Assembly (NCBI RefSeq): GCF_029867415.1
Contig: NC_081180.1
Location: forward strand, 143,344,731 to 143,408,730
Reading direction: 5' to 3'
DNA: 64,000 nucleotides
Source of the DNA: Vicia villosa
Lineage: Eukaryota > Streptophyta > Magnoliopsida > Fabales > Fabaceae
Under the pieces are notes generated by a model. That model saw nothing but the letters and a program-made list of their open reading frames with translations. It made no database searches and was not told where the DNA came from. Positions within the stretch are counted from its first letter, which is position 1. Each line of letters begins with the position of its first letter. This document shows, piece after piece, positions 21,332 to 34,621 of the stretch. Both the position numbers and the translations under genes were made by a program.

Positions 21332-24017
21332 GGGTGTGTTTGGAATGGCGGTGGACATAATTAACTTTAGTAGAAATAATTTTATCAGAATTGAGTTTAT
21401 CGGAATTGATTTATGTTTGGATACATTTATTTAAAAGTGAGTTGAACAATAAATTTCATTGTAAAAATCATCTAGAATCAATTCTTGAGGCAGAATGTAA
21501 CACCCCATACATAACTGACTAGTATATTATGCATGAAACGTTAAAATTAATATTGAGTACATAGACAAGTCAAGGTACAATAGTTGATCCATATAAAATA
21601 CAGCATGAAAATCTACCAGGAAGCATATTACATGAATCTTCAATGGATCTTGCACAGCGGAATGTCAAAACCAACGAGGTCTTCGAGTCAACACCACTTC
21701 AAGCCATCAATCCGAACCTGCTATCTATCAAAAGCTACTAAACTGCACCTGAAAAAGATAAGTTGATTGGGGTGAGATTACTAAATCTCAGTGAGTCCTC
21801 ATATCCTATGGATCCACTCGGTTCTACAGGGTACATGCATCAACAAAACCGAATCCACCATTGATCCGGGGTTTATCCTCACATCCGGTACAAGTACGGA
21901 GAAAACAAGGAATCGTCCACCATAGGACTCATCATATCACAAGTATACAAACACGTATGCCAAAACCCAAACCCGTGTACGGGGAATCCAGAAGCGCGTT
22001 AATGCCTCGACTAGGTTATAAAACACACCCTCAATGGGTTACCTCCCATGCATATATGTCAAGAGACTTGTACAAGCACACTCCAAGAATGATTAAACGG
22101 GTTCGCACAAGCCTAGATAGCCGCGCGATGACCTTAGCCTAATTGGCGTCATAGTCCCATTAACCATCTTCACGCACGTGCGTTAACGCCGAGTACAAAT
22201 ACGCCATCTTGACACATGGGCCCACCGGGAGAAAGCCTAGTGCTTAGTCTACTTGACTTCACTAGAGGTGGTTTACCTGTTATACGTAGGCCTACTTAGT
22301 CGCATAACGCCACCATACCGAGCACGCAAGTGTGTTAACGCCAAGTGAGTAAAAAGCCCCGTACGACACTCACAAGCACACTGCAACAGTAGCTCAGGTG
22401 TGAGCCCTAATGATCATAAGATCGAGCTATAACATGGACCACAAAGTCCGGAACACTCCATTGCCCACAAGGTTGGAGTCACGTTCCCAACCTAGCCCCG
22501 ACCCGCTTCGATTCAAGCATACACACGCATAACAAGCGCTAAGTCACACAATATAATCAATGCTGATCGTTTAACCAAAACGACGGTGTCAACAGGATTT
22601 CATGCACATCACATAATTGCATATCATCTCAAATATGGATATAATATTCATAATAGCAATAGGCATTCTATTTAATGTATGATATACTAATTAATAAAAA
22701 TCGAAAACACATAAATCCTTGTGATAATTAATATCCTGGTTTGGGGACCAATTTTATTAGAAAGTACACGTCGCTAGCTTTCCAACGATATAAAGTTTGC
22801 GCAAAACGGACTTACGACGCAAAAGTTACGAATTTCTAAAGTTTGCTGATTTTTGCACTTTTGCCCAGGGTAACCGATTACCCAGAGGCCAGTAACCATT
22901 TACTGGCATGCAAAATGCCCAGTAACGCAATTTTCTACAGAGTAACCGGTTACCCAGAAGCCAGTAACCGATTACCCTGAAGCAGAATCAATTTTTCTGC
23001 ATTTTAAGGGTTCTAAACCAGTCTCGAATGCTTATAATTGATTCTCAGCATCACCTATATCATTTCCACGAATTTTTAACATGCAACACTGATCAAGATA
23101 TACCAGCCAATGACTAATCAAAAACAACTAACAATTAACACAATTAACATGTTAGTGACATGAATTTATGATTATCTCTTACAATTCCCAAACCCTAATT
23201 GTCCCCAACATGCAAAACCCCAAAGCTTCTATCTAAGGACTCACCTTGGATCAAATGGAGGTTGAGATGATGATCATGCAGCCATTGGACCCTTAACTTG
23301 TTCAAAGATTCACCTTCTTCTTCAACAAACCCGTAGCTGCATTTTACACACATTCAGCATGGATCACTCAACTTTGAACCTATTTATCTCCATCAATACA
23401 GCACCTACGAACGCAAACCATATATGCAAATCGAAGAGAATTTTGTTAGCTTTCCAACGAGACCAGAATCGTTACAATCAGAGTTACGAGCAAAGAGATA
23501 TTACCGTTTTAGTGGAGCTGTACCAAGAGTTGCGAAAATAGCTATGTTGAACATGAGTCCTTCTTCTTCTTCCATGCTTCTAATTCTCTCCCTCCTAAAT
23601 TCTGATTTGGAAAAGATATTGTCTTTACTAACCACTTTAGGATCATGCAAATGAAGAATAATGTCCAATTTACCATCCAACTAAGCCATATTTATAATTT
23701 TTCCATGTAGTTCCATTCTAACCAATCCCCTTTGTTTCTAACTACTCCACTAACTCTTTTTAATAATCATTCTTTAGATTAATAGGAAATAAGGCCAATG
23801 TGCATTCTAATTATCAATTAACCAGTTAATGATAATTATCGGGTTGGAGAGTCGGGGTATTACACAGAAGCTACAAATTTTAGCTTCAAATGGAATCAAT
23901 TTTGAAGACAAAATCAATTTTACTTTTGTCAAACCAAACATCTTAGAATCACCCATAATCAATTCTACATCCCTAAAATTGCTTTTGACCCTTCCAAAAA
24001 CTAAACCAAACATGCAC
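21332..24017. mobile_element. Harbinger-like MITE split by a solo LTR
   Basis: The left end GGGTGTGTTTGG and the inverted right end GTGCATGTTTGG match at nine of twelve bases. TAA flanks both sides (21329-21331, 24018-24020), a PIF/Harbinger-type duplication. Without the inserted LTR the MITE is about 310 bp, and its halves join smoothly across the CAGAA duplication. Confidence 0.65.
21496..23864. repeat. Solo LTR (2,369 bp) of a Ty3-like element
   Basis: It starts TGTAACACCCC and ends GGGGTATTACA. CAGAA is duplicated at 21491-21495 and 23865-23869. There is no internal region, so it arose by LTR-LTR recombination. Orientation is uncertain because the ends are near-perfect inverted repeats. 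The part 22868-22980 contains several GTAACCGATTACC and GTAACCGGTTACC palindromic phrases. The open frames inside (for example 21861-22142) are not supported as genes. Confidence 0.85.
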
Positions 24018-24125
24018 TAAATCTTTAGGGCCCGTTGGGTGCGCATGATATGATAGAGACATGATAGGATATGATAAGATTTATCCTATCATGTGTTTGG
24101 TTCACATAGAATACCAGATAGTGTG

Positions 24126-24127
<2 letters not shown>

Positions 24128-24210
<83 letters not shown>
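24128..24210. repeat. TA dinucleotide microsatellite
   Basis: An uninterrupted TA run of about 83 bases. The apparent ORFs through it encode only alternating Tyr-Ile and are artefacts. Confidence 0.98.
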
Positions 24211-24212
<2 letters not shown>

Positions 24213-26040
24213 TATAAGAAAAGTCTCCCTTTTCTTGATCAATGGGATTGTCCACATTATTCCACATCATCTTCTATCCATAACTTCCAACTCTTCTGCC
24301 TTCCAAACTTTTCCCATTAATTTCATTCAATATGTACTTACAATATGCGGTTACCAATGATTGTTCCCACGAACCTTTGTATTCCGTATTCCATATTTTG
24401 CAATGGTTCCACGCTTCATTATCCCTCTACTTAATGGGCAGTTTGAAAGTGGTAGATCTGTGATCGAATAATAACATGAAATCAAAATTTGTTTAATTAT
24501 TGATATAAATTTTTTTATCACAATTTATGTTCGGTTCTTTGATGGGCCGTTTGAAAGTGGTAGATATGTGATCGAAGAATAACATGAAATCAAAAAGGAA
24601 TAAGGCTACGATTTTTATTGGTAAATTCTTTGTTTAATTATTAATCAAATTTTACTTTGTTAAGAATTGATTTATACTGACTTTCCGATTGGAGGAGAAT
24701 CACAATTTTCAATTTTCATTCTTCAAATTGGAAATTGAGAAAATATTATTGATTGATTGGTTTAGTGGTCCAAAACTTATCACTATGTAATGGTATTTAC
24801 ATCCTAAAATGTAAGTGGCAATGATATGATATTAAAATTAATCAAATTTTATGGATTTACTTATTTTTTGTTTTCATTTTTTCTCTGTCCATAGGAACAA
24901 TCATGCATTCTAAGGTGGATAAGAAAAAGAAATGAAAGGTTGGAATGAAGATATTCTGATATGATGCACCTACTCAGATGGAGAGGAATTTTGAGATTTA
25001 GATGATTGAATAAGTGTCTTCATATGTCTCTATATCTTTGGTGTGTTAGCATATGATATGTGATAGCATGATTTAGTTTCTAAAAACTATTTTTTAATTT
25101 TTAAAAATTACAGGACCAAAATGCATATTTTAGTGGGTTGTTTTATTCATTATATATTATAGCGACGGTTAGATTTATGTATTTTTAAATTATTAGATTT
25201 GAGAAAATTATCTAATTTTGTAAGATATAAAAGCCTTTTTAACGACCCACCCATACGTTAAAATCATTACGTTGGGAATAATTTAATTGATATAGAATCA
25301 ATACATTAAAATCATATCAATTACTTACCATTATCTTAATTGGTATAAAATAAATACGTTACAAATATATTTAGTACTCCAATTATATTGATGTTGTATC
25401 ACCAAAAATTGAGTCAATCAAATTATCATTAAAAATTAATAAAAATAATTTATCTCACTTGATTTCCTTCAAAATTATTTAATAGAAACTTTCCAAAATA
25501 ATGAATTTATCCACATAATTTTGAAACCAAATTTCATATGGTTAGAAGATTTCTAACCTCTGAATATTTCTAACCTCTTATTTAACAAAGGATAAATATT
25601 ATTAGATACATATTTTAATAAAGTGTTTTAGGCATATCATTGCTTTTATATATTGTATGGATTTTTTTGATAAAAAATGCATAATTATTATTATAAAAAT
25701 AAAGTGTTTTAGACATATCATTGCCTTTATATATTGTATGAATTTTCTTCATAAAAAAATATATAATTACTGTTATGAAAAAGTTATCACATTAGTGGTA
25801 TTGATATTAAATTAAATAAAATAAATAATATGTTTTTACTTTCTCTTTTGTTGTCAGTTGTAAGTTGTAAGTATTTGTCTTAAGAATTCATATCATGGTG
25901 AAGAATAATTCTGGTGTAAAATTCGAAGTACGAAGGTACCACCAAAACAAACAATTTATTCTTTGTAATCTAATTGTAGTGAATTTTACAAAATAATTAA
26001 GAATTTTTTTATATAAAATAATAATTAACATTAATTGAAA
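24211..26040. other. AT-rich non-coding DNA with two local duplications
   Basis: No gene seen. One duplication repeats GTTTGAAAGTGGTAGAT at about 24440 and 24550 with roughly 60 bases of similarity. Another repeats AAAGTGTTTTAG(G/A)CATATC at about 25620 and 25702 with a period near 83 bases. Confidence 0.55.
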
Positions 26041-29000
26041 TCTACTATCTACCCATTATTATAAGATTGACCAAACTCTCTAAAATACCCTTTCCTCAAA
26101 AATAATTTGCACTACAAATTAGATATTTTAGTAATTAACAAAATAACTCTTCACTTTTTCATTCTTGCACCAAATGTTCCATTTTTATTGGTCTACATTG
26201 AAAAACTTATTTCCCCCCAAAACACTACTCCTCATTTTTTCTCTCTCTTTCATTCCTCCAACCCTAATATTCACTTACTCTCTCTTTCTTTCTCTCCCAC
26301 CGAGAATGGGAAAAGCTCTGTATCAAAGCAACAAATTAATGTGAAAAAATCCAATGAAATTCATGTAAAGACTGATGACAAAGATGAGTTAGTGAATCAC
26401 ATTGGCCTCTCACATCCTAAACTTTTTCCGATTTGTTCCCTCTATAAACCTTTTGAGATCCATAGCAAAGTGCATAAACTCATGTCAAGATCGAAGACAA
26501 AGGTACGAAGAAAACGGCAGAAACCCATAACCACACTAATCTTCGTCTCCGATTCTATGGTATCTTAGAAACCCATCTTTCATTTCAATCTCTCTTTCAC
26601 TATTTCTCACTGTGAGTTCATAGTTGGAACTTAGATCTATTCTTAGATCTTGAAAAGAGTTTACGGGAAAAAGTTTATCAGAATAGGTCTTGAATTAGTA
26701 GATCTATGGTGTTTTTATTTATTTTTGCTAGGATTTTAATTTCAAAAGAAAAAAGCAGGTAAGCAACAAATCTTTTCTTACACTAATAGTTGCTGCAAAT
26801 TTATTACATATGTCAATTGATGTTGCAGAGTACAATTCTTTTCAGCATTTAGATGGCTCAATTTTCTCATGTCTCAAACTATGTTAGCAAGGCATAACTG
26901 GGAACAAATGCAATTTAGGAAATGAAAGAATCAAGAATATTGAAGATACTTTGGGTGCTGCCAGACTAAACTATCGTATGTTTGATATACTTTTATTTGT
27001 ATTTCTCACTGTCCGCAGCTTATTTTTATGTGGATAGTTTTCAACTTTTTCTATCATTGTCTGAGTTAAGGACCAAAATATCTGAGCATGGTACTGCTGC
27101 TGATAAACACAATTTTTGCTTTGCATCATTAAAGTTTAAGTAAGACATGTTTTATTATGTTGATACTTAAATTGTGTTGTTTTGTGATGAATTCATAGCC
27201 AACATCAAAAAAGTTGGAGTAGTTTATATTATCATAAGTTAAGCATATTTTCTCATTTTCATAATGGAGAATGATTTTGGATCTGTTTTGATGCTTGCAG
27301 ATATCAAAATAGATTTTGTGGTGGAACTAAAATTGATATATTGGGCAAAAATGTTGTTGAGAAGTATAGTAAGGACAAAGGTCGTAGAAGGTTGACATTG
27401 CCTCATGTTTTCCCTCAGTTCATCTAAGGAAACAAGTAAACCAAACCAAAACAAGGGTATACACATGCTGTGTGTTCCATCGTTACATGGGTGATCCTGA
27501 ATTTAGTTTCTTTGTAATTAACTTTTCCTTGCTTTGAAGCTGTTTGATTTTTTTGTCTATTAGAGGTTAAACTCATTTTGGGTTCAATTCTGTTGAAAGT
27601 TTGTCATGAAACAATAAAAACTATGTTCTGAGTTTTAATAGAATTGTTTGATGATTCTTCTTAAAAAATGATATCTGCTATAATTGTTTACCTTTTTATA
27701 GCAGTTGATTGGTGGACATTTGAAATATTCTTTCATGAATTATTATTTGGCAAACCCCATTTCAGAGGGTCAGGATACTGTGATACGCTTTTCAATCTGC
27801 CCAACTACAGGATATCTCTTTTACAGGCAAAATGTTAGATTTCTTTTGTGTGGAAATTGAATTCTATTGTGGAGACAACTCTTAGGTGATTACTTTAAAG
27901 GTTATTGTTGTCTTATTATTGATTGATGTTTTCATCTGTAATTTGTTGCGTATCTGCTCGATGTTTATGGACTTCTGTTTATCCTTTATCCTTTGAGTAT
28001 TATACTTTTAATATGTATTTCCCTCTATGAAATCCAAGGTTTTAAATAACTGTTAGGGTTATAGTTTTGTCACGATCTTTGATGTTGCAGAAACTCACTC
28101 CAAATGCTTTTTCTTGGTTGTGAAGAAGACCTTGGTTTAGATTGCAGCCGGCAACCTATTTTTCAAAGTTTGAAATCAACTTAACTTATATTCCATGATT
28201 TTTTTACACAGTTTCGCTTGGTTTCTCCTTCTCTTTCCAAATTCGAGGTTGGTTTTTCAAAAGGTTATTCAACATTACTAGATCTACATTCAAAGTCTTA
28301 AAAGAAAAAGTTCTAAACAATATCAAAATGGTTTGAAAATGGAAAAGCAAAGGGAAGCAATGGTTTCTTTGGATGTTTAACAACCTTCTATGAAGAAAAC
28401 ATGAAGAAACAGTTGCAGTTTTGGTGATTCCGGTGCGGTGGTTGAATTTTTGCGGCGGTGACAGATGAAGTCTAGCGAGGTTTCAGACGCAGTTCCGACG
28501 AATCTCATGTGAAGTATTTGATATTTCTGTTTTGCTGAATATTTCAGTGCGGGGTCTTTAAGCAAAACAGAAATATTTCATGGTATAAAATATTCATTGA
28601 TATAGGTTGTTAAAAATAATTAAAAACCAAAATATCAAAAACCTATTTCTGTTTTGCTGAATATTTCATGGAATGCAGCGGGTAATGTAGCATTTGGAAG
28701 TTTAAAATAGGTTTTGGGAATTCAGAAATTCAATTGAATCTTTTATATTAGCATTTCATTCTTTTTCTTTCATTTCCTCAAGAACCTATTAGATACTGTG
28801 CACATATTACCATAGAAAGGAACAAACCTATATGCATTAATACTAATGATTAGATAATTTCTGATATTTAAGTAACATTGACAGGAAGGTAAGGTATATA
28901 GGATGGAGAAATTAACATCCTTATAACGGAAAGATCCTTGATTTTGTTAATTAATATATATGTGTAAGTGGCTGATTAGTTGATTTGATTTGATTGTGTA

Positions 29001-29290
29001 CAACAACTATTGGCGTGGAAGTGCATCCATTGGATTTCTTCACTAACTATGGAAAGATCCGTTTCTACTGATGGGATACAGGTGGTCAAGAGAAGTTTAG
29101 CTACTGTCTGAATTTTGGTAATTAGATTTATTACCTTGTGTTGATAATAGCGCGAATTTGTCATATGAAATTGGCGCCACTATAGATGTTATCTGATACA
29201 TTTTGTACTAAGTAGTGCGCTCATGCTATGTGTATTGTAGAGCAATAGTGGTGTTGCGCTACTATAACTGCTATTGAACAACACTGTAAC

Positions 29291-30315
29291 TAGGGATGCT
29301 CATGGACGGTTTTTATCCATAACCGATCCATATCCACATATTATCCATTTGGTATAACCGGATTTTAAAACCAATTTTCATAACCGGATTTATTTTTTCA
29401 AAACCGGTTATAAACCGGTTATATCCATAACCAAATTTTATAACCGGTTTTAAATTTAAAATTTTTATTTTTAAAATTTAATTTTAAATTACGTTATTAA
29501 AATATTAATTTTTTTGGAAAATCAACTTTTCATATTTTTTAAAGACACGATTTTTCAAAAAAACTCGAATTTTTCGTTTTTTCAAAATACTCGATTTTTT
29601 GTTTTTACGGAAAAAAATTCGATTTTTTCGTGTTTCCGAAAAAAACTCAATTTTTTTGTGTTTATGAAAAAACTAGATTTTTTTGATTTTTCAAAAAAAA
29701 CTCGATTATTTCGTTTTTAAAAAAAAACTCGATTTTTTATTTTTTTCAGAAAAAACTCGTTCTTTCATATTTCTGAAAAACTCAATTATTCGTGTTTCCG
29801 AAAACTCAATTTTTTATTTTTTTTTCGAAAAAAACCCGATTTATCATTTATTTTAGAAAAACTCAATTTTTTCGTATTTCCAAAAAACTGAATTTAGTCG
29901 TATTTCCAAACAACTCGATTTTTTCGTATTTCCGAAAAACTCAATTTTTTCGTATTTAAAAAAAACTCGATTTTTCGTATTTTAGAAAAACTCGTTTTTT
30001 TTTTTATATTTTCAGAAAATTCGTTTTTTTCAAACTTTCGAAAAACTCGATTTTTCATTTTTATGTTTTTTTTCTTTCTGCAAAATATTTTAAAAATTTA
30101 TATTTTTTTGTGATTTAAACATAATAGACCAATTAAATTTTTATGTTGGATATGGATATCCAAAATATGGATTTGGTTAAAACCATATTAATAATATATC
30201 CAAAATATGGATTTGGTTAAAACCATATTGGTAATTAACCGGTTTTTAATAACCGGTTATGGATATGAATATGGATATGGATAAATCCAATAACCGGTTT
30301 ATTTGAACATCCCTA
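29291..30315. mobile_element. Non-autonomous hAT element (1,025 bp) inside the Helitron
   Basis: The ends are TAGGGATGCTCA and, inverted, TAGGGATGTTCA. A perfect 8-bp duplication ACTGTAAC lies at 29283-29290 and 30316-30323. The subterminal parts hold many AACCGGTT and TATCCATA motifs, typical of hAT transposase-binding arrays. The centre is a tandem repeat. Confidence 0.9.
29510..30060. repeat. Degenerate minisatellite of CTCGATTTTTTCGT-type units
   Basis: About sixteen imperfect units of 30-37 bp each contain AAAACTCGATTTTTTCGT followed by a TTTCCGAAAA-like part. It forms the core of the hAT element. An open frame at 29514-29720 is a by-product. Confidence 0.8.
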
Positions 30316-31127
30316 ACTGTAACTTTCTTTTCATTATATCCTGGCATGTTGTGAACTTTACATATTTACAGTTTTGGGGCTTGGTGGCATTAGGTGTTTG
30401 GTTGTTTCTGGTATTTGTAAACTGTCTCTATTCAGTATACTTGTAAATATTTGTAACACTAGATTTTTGTTCTTTTATCCTATTGTGATCATGACTCAAA
30501 CGTTTCTTTGGCTTTTATTATCTGGGATTAGTAAATGTTAAATTTTTTTTATTCTCTTTATGCTCATGGGTTTATTTTTTTCTTTGTATAATTATTTAAT
30601 AATTAAGTAATTTATTTTAAATTTATTTGTATTTAAATAATTTTTTACCATTATCAATTAAATAATAGTATAATATTTTTTAAAATTTTAATAATATTTA
30701 AAATGTATTTATATCACGGGTCACTAACAAGACAATATTTATTTTAGTTTAATCAATCATTATTTTAATTTAAGAGAAAAATCTTTATTTTTAAATATTA
30801 ATTTTTTTCTCGATCTTACAATTATATTTTTTCTTCTTTGCGTATGATTATTTAATGTAATTAAATTTATATAATTACTGTTCATTTTTAAAAAAAGTAA
30901 ATCAATCAAATTTAACATTTATATCTAAAATTTTACATTTGTAATTGATATTGTCTAAGAGTTATGACATTAAGACTCATTCATGTGTTATCATATTAAC
31001 AAATCTTTTGTTGTTAATTTTTTATTTCATTATTATTATTTGAATATTTTAATTACTACATTTTTTTAATTATTTACACAATATCATAATTCAATTATCC
31101 GTGCGCGAGCACGAGTCTCTTACTAGT

Positions 31128-31494
31128 TTAAATAATTATAAAATTACAAATAAATAAATACAAATTTCAAATAAGATATCATACTTTTTTTAATATTTTA
31201 ATATATATTTTATAATATATTTATTTTAATTATGTAGATTCATTATGGTTAATTTATTTATATAATATTTGGTTATTATGTACATTATATTAAATATTTA
31301 GTAAAAATAAAAGTATTTAATATATAATAATTTTCTATTTAGATAGTTAATAAAAGTATATTTTCAAAATATTTAAATTACAACATGTGCCATCGTCATT
31401 CTCTGTATAGAAAAACTAACTAATATTTTCTATTTTCACTTTAATAAGATTTCTTATTAATACTACTAAATTATTTAAAATATAAAATCTGAAA

Positions 31495-31496
<2 letters not shown>
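31128..31496. other. Very AT-rich non-coding DNA
   Basis: No features apart from short A/T runs. Confidence 0.5.

Positions 31497-31497
<1 letters not shown>

Positions 31498-31558
<61 letters not shown>
31498..31558. repeat. AT microsatellite
   Basis: About 60 bases of alternating A and T, followed by three copies of ATATTTGACTTGTAT-like phrases (31561-31650). Confidence 0.95.
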
Positions 31559-31564
<6 letters not shown>

Positions 31565-31714
31565 TTGACTTGTATATCAATATATTTGACTTGTATATAT
31601 TGAATAATATTTGACTTGTATAATATATTTTTATATATGGAATAATATATTTGACTTGTAAATTAACTATTGATTCAATTAAGTTTAATCAATTATATGT
31701 AAATTAAGTTCAAA

Positions 31715-31828
<114 letters not shown>

Positions 31829-32209
31829 CAAAACTACCCATGTAAGAACATATATTTAATTTGATAAAAAATAAAATTATTATTCATATTTTTTAAATTT
31901 TAATAATTATTTTGTTTTTAAATATTCTAATTTTTTTATTTTATTAAATTTATTATTAATATTTTTAATTTAATATCAAATTAGTTTTTATTTATATTTT
32001 GTCATTTAATTTTTTATTTTAAATTATATTTTCGGGATAAATTAGTAAATCATATTCCGGATAACAATTTGAACTAGTGAGGCAAGATAGGATAAGTTTT
32101 AGGATTAACTTATCATATCTTGTTGTGTCAACAAACATTGAATTGAGATAGGATATATGATACATATATGTTATCCTGTCTTTTATCCTGCGCACCAAAC
32201 GGGCTCTTA

Positions 32210-32934
32210 AAATCTTATAATTCATGATAAAAACTTTAAAATTAAAATATGGGTCATTAATTTATTTAGTACATCTTTAAAAAATGACAAAAATGAAAAT
32301 ATTGTTTAATACATGCCTTGGTTCCTTTATTAAAGAAAATGTGCCAAAAAATAAACTATTTAAGAAATTTTGAAAGAGAAAAGAAATAAACTTTGTGCAA
32401 TCTTTTAGATTTAGCATGATACTCAAAGTTAAGATCCATAAGTCAAATAACATTTAGCTATGATGAGGATAAAATTAACAAAATGAATAACTTTGAAGAT
32501 GCATACATGCACAGAACAAGTTCCCTCTATCAATTAACCACTTAACTATTGTTGGTCAATTGATATCACATTTTCAACCACTTGTGCTTAACAATCTTTT
32601 GGCAGGGTTTCGATCTTTCAACGGCAGGAGCTTGCGCGACAGGCTCCGATGAAAATATTGATTATAAAAATATAGTGCTCAAAATAACAATAATTTGATA
32701 AACTTTTCATGCAACATTGAGATTTAAGTTGATAGAATAATGAAGACTCTCATAATGTTAAATATATGAAATAATTTGAAACAGAACAGCATCACACACT
32801 TCCTCCTAGTACAAAAGTGTTTCAAGAGGTGTGTTTTAGTTAGAAAAACAAAAGATGTGTCCTAACTATGTTAATTTGGTTCTCATACCATAATGATCCA
32901 AACACAGTAAATAGATATCACTCTAAATAGTTAG
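32210..32934. other. 3' flank of the bHLH gene
   Basis: AT-rich and non-coding. It should include the 3' UTR of the bHLH gene on the minus strand. I cannot place a polyadenylation site with confidence. Confidence 0.4.
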
Positions 32935-34621
32935 CTAGCTAGCTTGGTTCAACAATTGCATAGCTTGGTTCAATTCTTCAACCAAAGCAATAGGCAGTAG
33001 AATAAGACCTTTGCTCTCAAGTAGCTGACTCGTTGCTGCTGATTGTTCTTCAACTAGTTTCCCCATTATCTCTTCAAGAGGCTCGTTCAGCATTTGATCC
33101 TTTATATAATGCCCATAACCCTGTAATAAAAAAATCAAAAATGAATTTGACAGTATGCTATAAGAAGTTATTTGCTTGGAGCTGAATTCAGAGTAGCATA
33201 GTTGTACCTCATGATAAACTAGAGGTATAGCATTTGAGTCACTTTGCAATTTACTTCCACTTAGTTCCTGCAGAGGAACAATTTCCTTAGCTATGGTAGA
33301 ATTTCTATTTGCAATTGATGATAACATTAGAACTTAAAAAGTTACCTTTAGTTGATTCTGCAAGTATTTAACATAGTCGATGATGTCGTCCAGTATGTAA
33401 GCTTGAGCTTGACAACCCTGCAAATTAAAAATTCAGTTCATTATGTGTAAATAATGTGAAGTACTATTCTATCAAATTCATCAGAAAGAAGAACTTTTTG
33501 ACAAAGTATTTTGACATTGTTTTGACATATGTTAAATCATAAACAAGAGATTACCCCTTCTTGATTTGGAAGCAATTCATGTAAGGCTTTGAGGTTATCA
33601 GCAATACGTTGTCTGCGATGCTGTAATCAAAGAGTCCATGGTAAGGAAACTAAGTTGTATGAATGAATTGGAATAAAATTGTTAGCGAGTTGACAAGAAC
33701 ATAGTAATGAAAGAAAAGCTTTACTTACACGGTCAGTACAACGCGATTTCTCACTTTTCTGTCTTGTGGAGCTGCTTCCTGATTTTGGAATTGGAAGTAA
33801 AAAAGGTGAAGCATCACCAACCATTCCCATTGAATCAAATCTTGAAGCATTATGCTTATCTCCAACTGAATCACTTGGCCATGTTGCATCACACTGTTAC
33901 AACAACACTTTAAATAATCAGTTTCAGAGGGATTATAGAAAGAGCTTATGTCTAACATGTTCATAAACTGTTTTGTCTCCAACTTATTTCTATAAAAAAA
34001 TTCAGGACAACTCATACTTTAGTAATAGAAATAGTATACAAAAGCACTTATATAATAAGTGCTTAGTTAATAAGAGCTTAACTAACCTCAGCATTGAGAA
34101 GGTTTTGAGTACTTCCAGTTTTAGCTGTAATTGCTTCTTCTTCTTCTTCTTCTTCTCCATTATTTCTCCAAAACCCAACATGCTGAAAACAAACAAAAAA
34201 ACAAAAAATCTTCAATTTCCAAATCTCACAACTATTTAATGAAAGTACTAGTTTTTTTTCTTCTGTTAATTAAAGTTACCTTCATAATACCATAGTCATT
34301 ACTTGAAGAACCAATCGGTTTAAAACCAAAACCAAAAGCTTTTCCTTGATCGTTGAAGCTGTTTGTGCTGCCAAGTGTTTGATAATTGTTCCCAACCAAG
34401 TTATACTCGGTTGTTGGAAGATAAGTTGAAGATTCAGAGAGATATTCAACATAGTTACTATAAGGTAGTTTTGGTACACAATTCCACTGAGCCACACTTG
34501 TTTCAGATTGTTGATTTTGAATTTGATGATCCTCAGAGACTTCATGGTTGCTCGTTTCTTGTTCATTTTCATATGAGATTGGCTCTGAACTGTTGTCTTT
34601 GTTGTTACTTTCTCCTTCCAT
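32935..34621 (-). CDS. bHLH transcription factor, seven exons, 328 residues
   Basis: Coding exons on the minus strand are 34621-34280, 34182-34087, 33893-33729, 33620-33555, 33417-33346, 33267-33208 and 33120-32935. All introns are GT-AG and all junctions are in phase 0, giving 987 bp in one frame. The N-terminal 145 residues are polar and unstructured with a Glu run from a GAA repeat (exon 2). The basic region and helix 1 (about residues 196-220) contain TDRHRRQRIADNLKAL, then loop, then helix 2 YILDDIIDYVKYLQ. The basic region has Asp where E-box binders carry the base-contacting Glu. The conserved C-terminal part (GYGHYIKDQMLNEPLEE) is typical of a plant bHLH group that I associate with Arabidopsis bHLH153/bHLH154; that assignment is tentative. 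A nuclear DNA-binding regulator is expected. Confidence 0.88.

Larger units (their letters stand above)
26041..31127 (+). mobile_element. Non-autonomous Helitron (about 5.1 kb)
   Basis: The 5' end TCTACTATCTACCC follows an A. The 3' end has the hairpin CGTGCGCGAGCACG (31100-31113), nine bases, then CTAGT at 31123-31127 followed by T. TC start, stem-loop and CTRRT end inserted between A and T are the hallmarks of plant Helitrons. No Rep or helicase coding sequence is present. A hAT element is nested at 29291-30315. Transcript-like segments with CT-rich leader and candidate GT-AG boundaries (26200-28500) suggest captured gene pieces, but I recognise no protein. Confidence 0.8.

Noticed and set aside
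21861..22142. 93-codon ORF in the solo LTR
   Set aside because: Basic, low-information frame within LTR sequence; no known motif.
24025..24360. Three overlapping ORFs of 75-99 codons through 24128-24210
   Set aside because: They are translations of a TA microsatellite (alternating Tyr and Ile) and carry no domain.
29514..29720. Phe/Lys-rich 68-codon ORF
   Set aside because: It follows the minisatellite unit and has no independent support.
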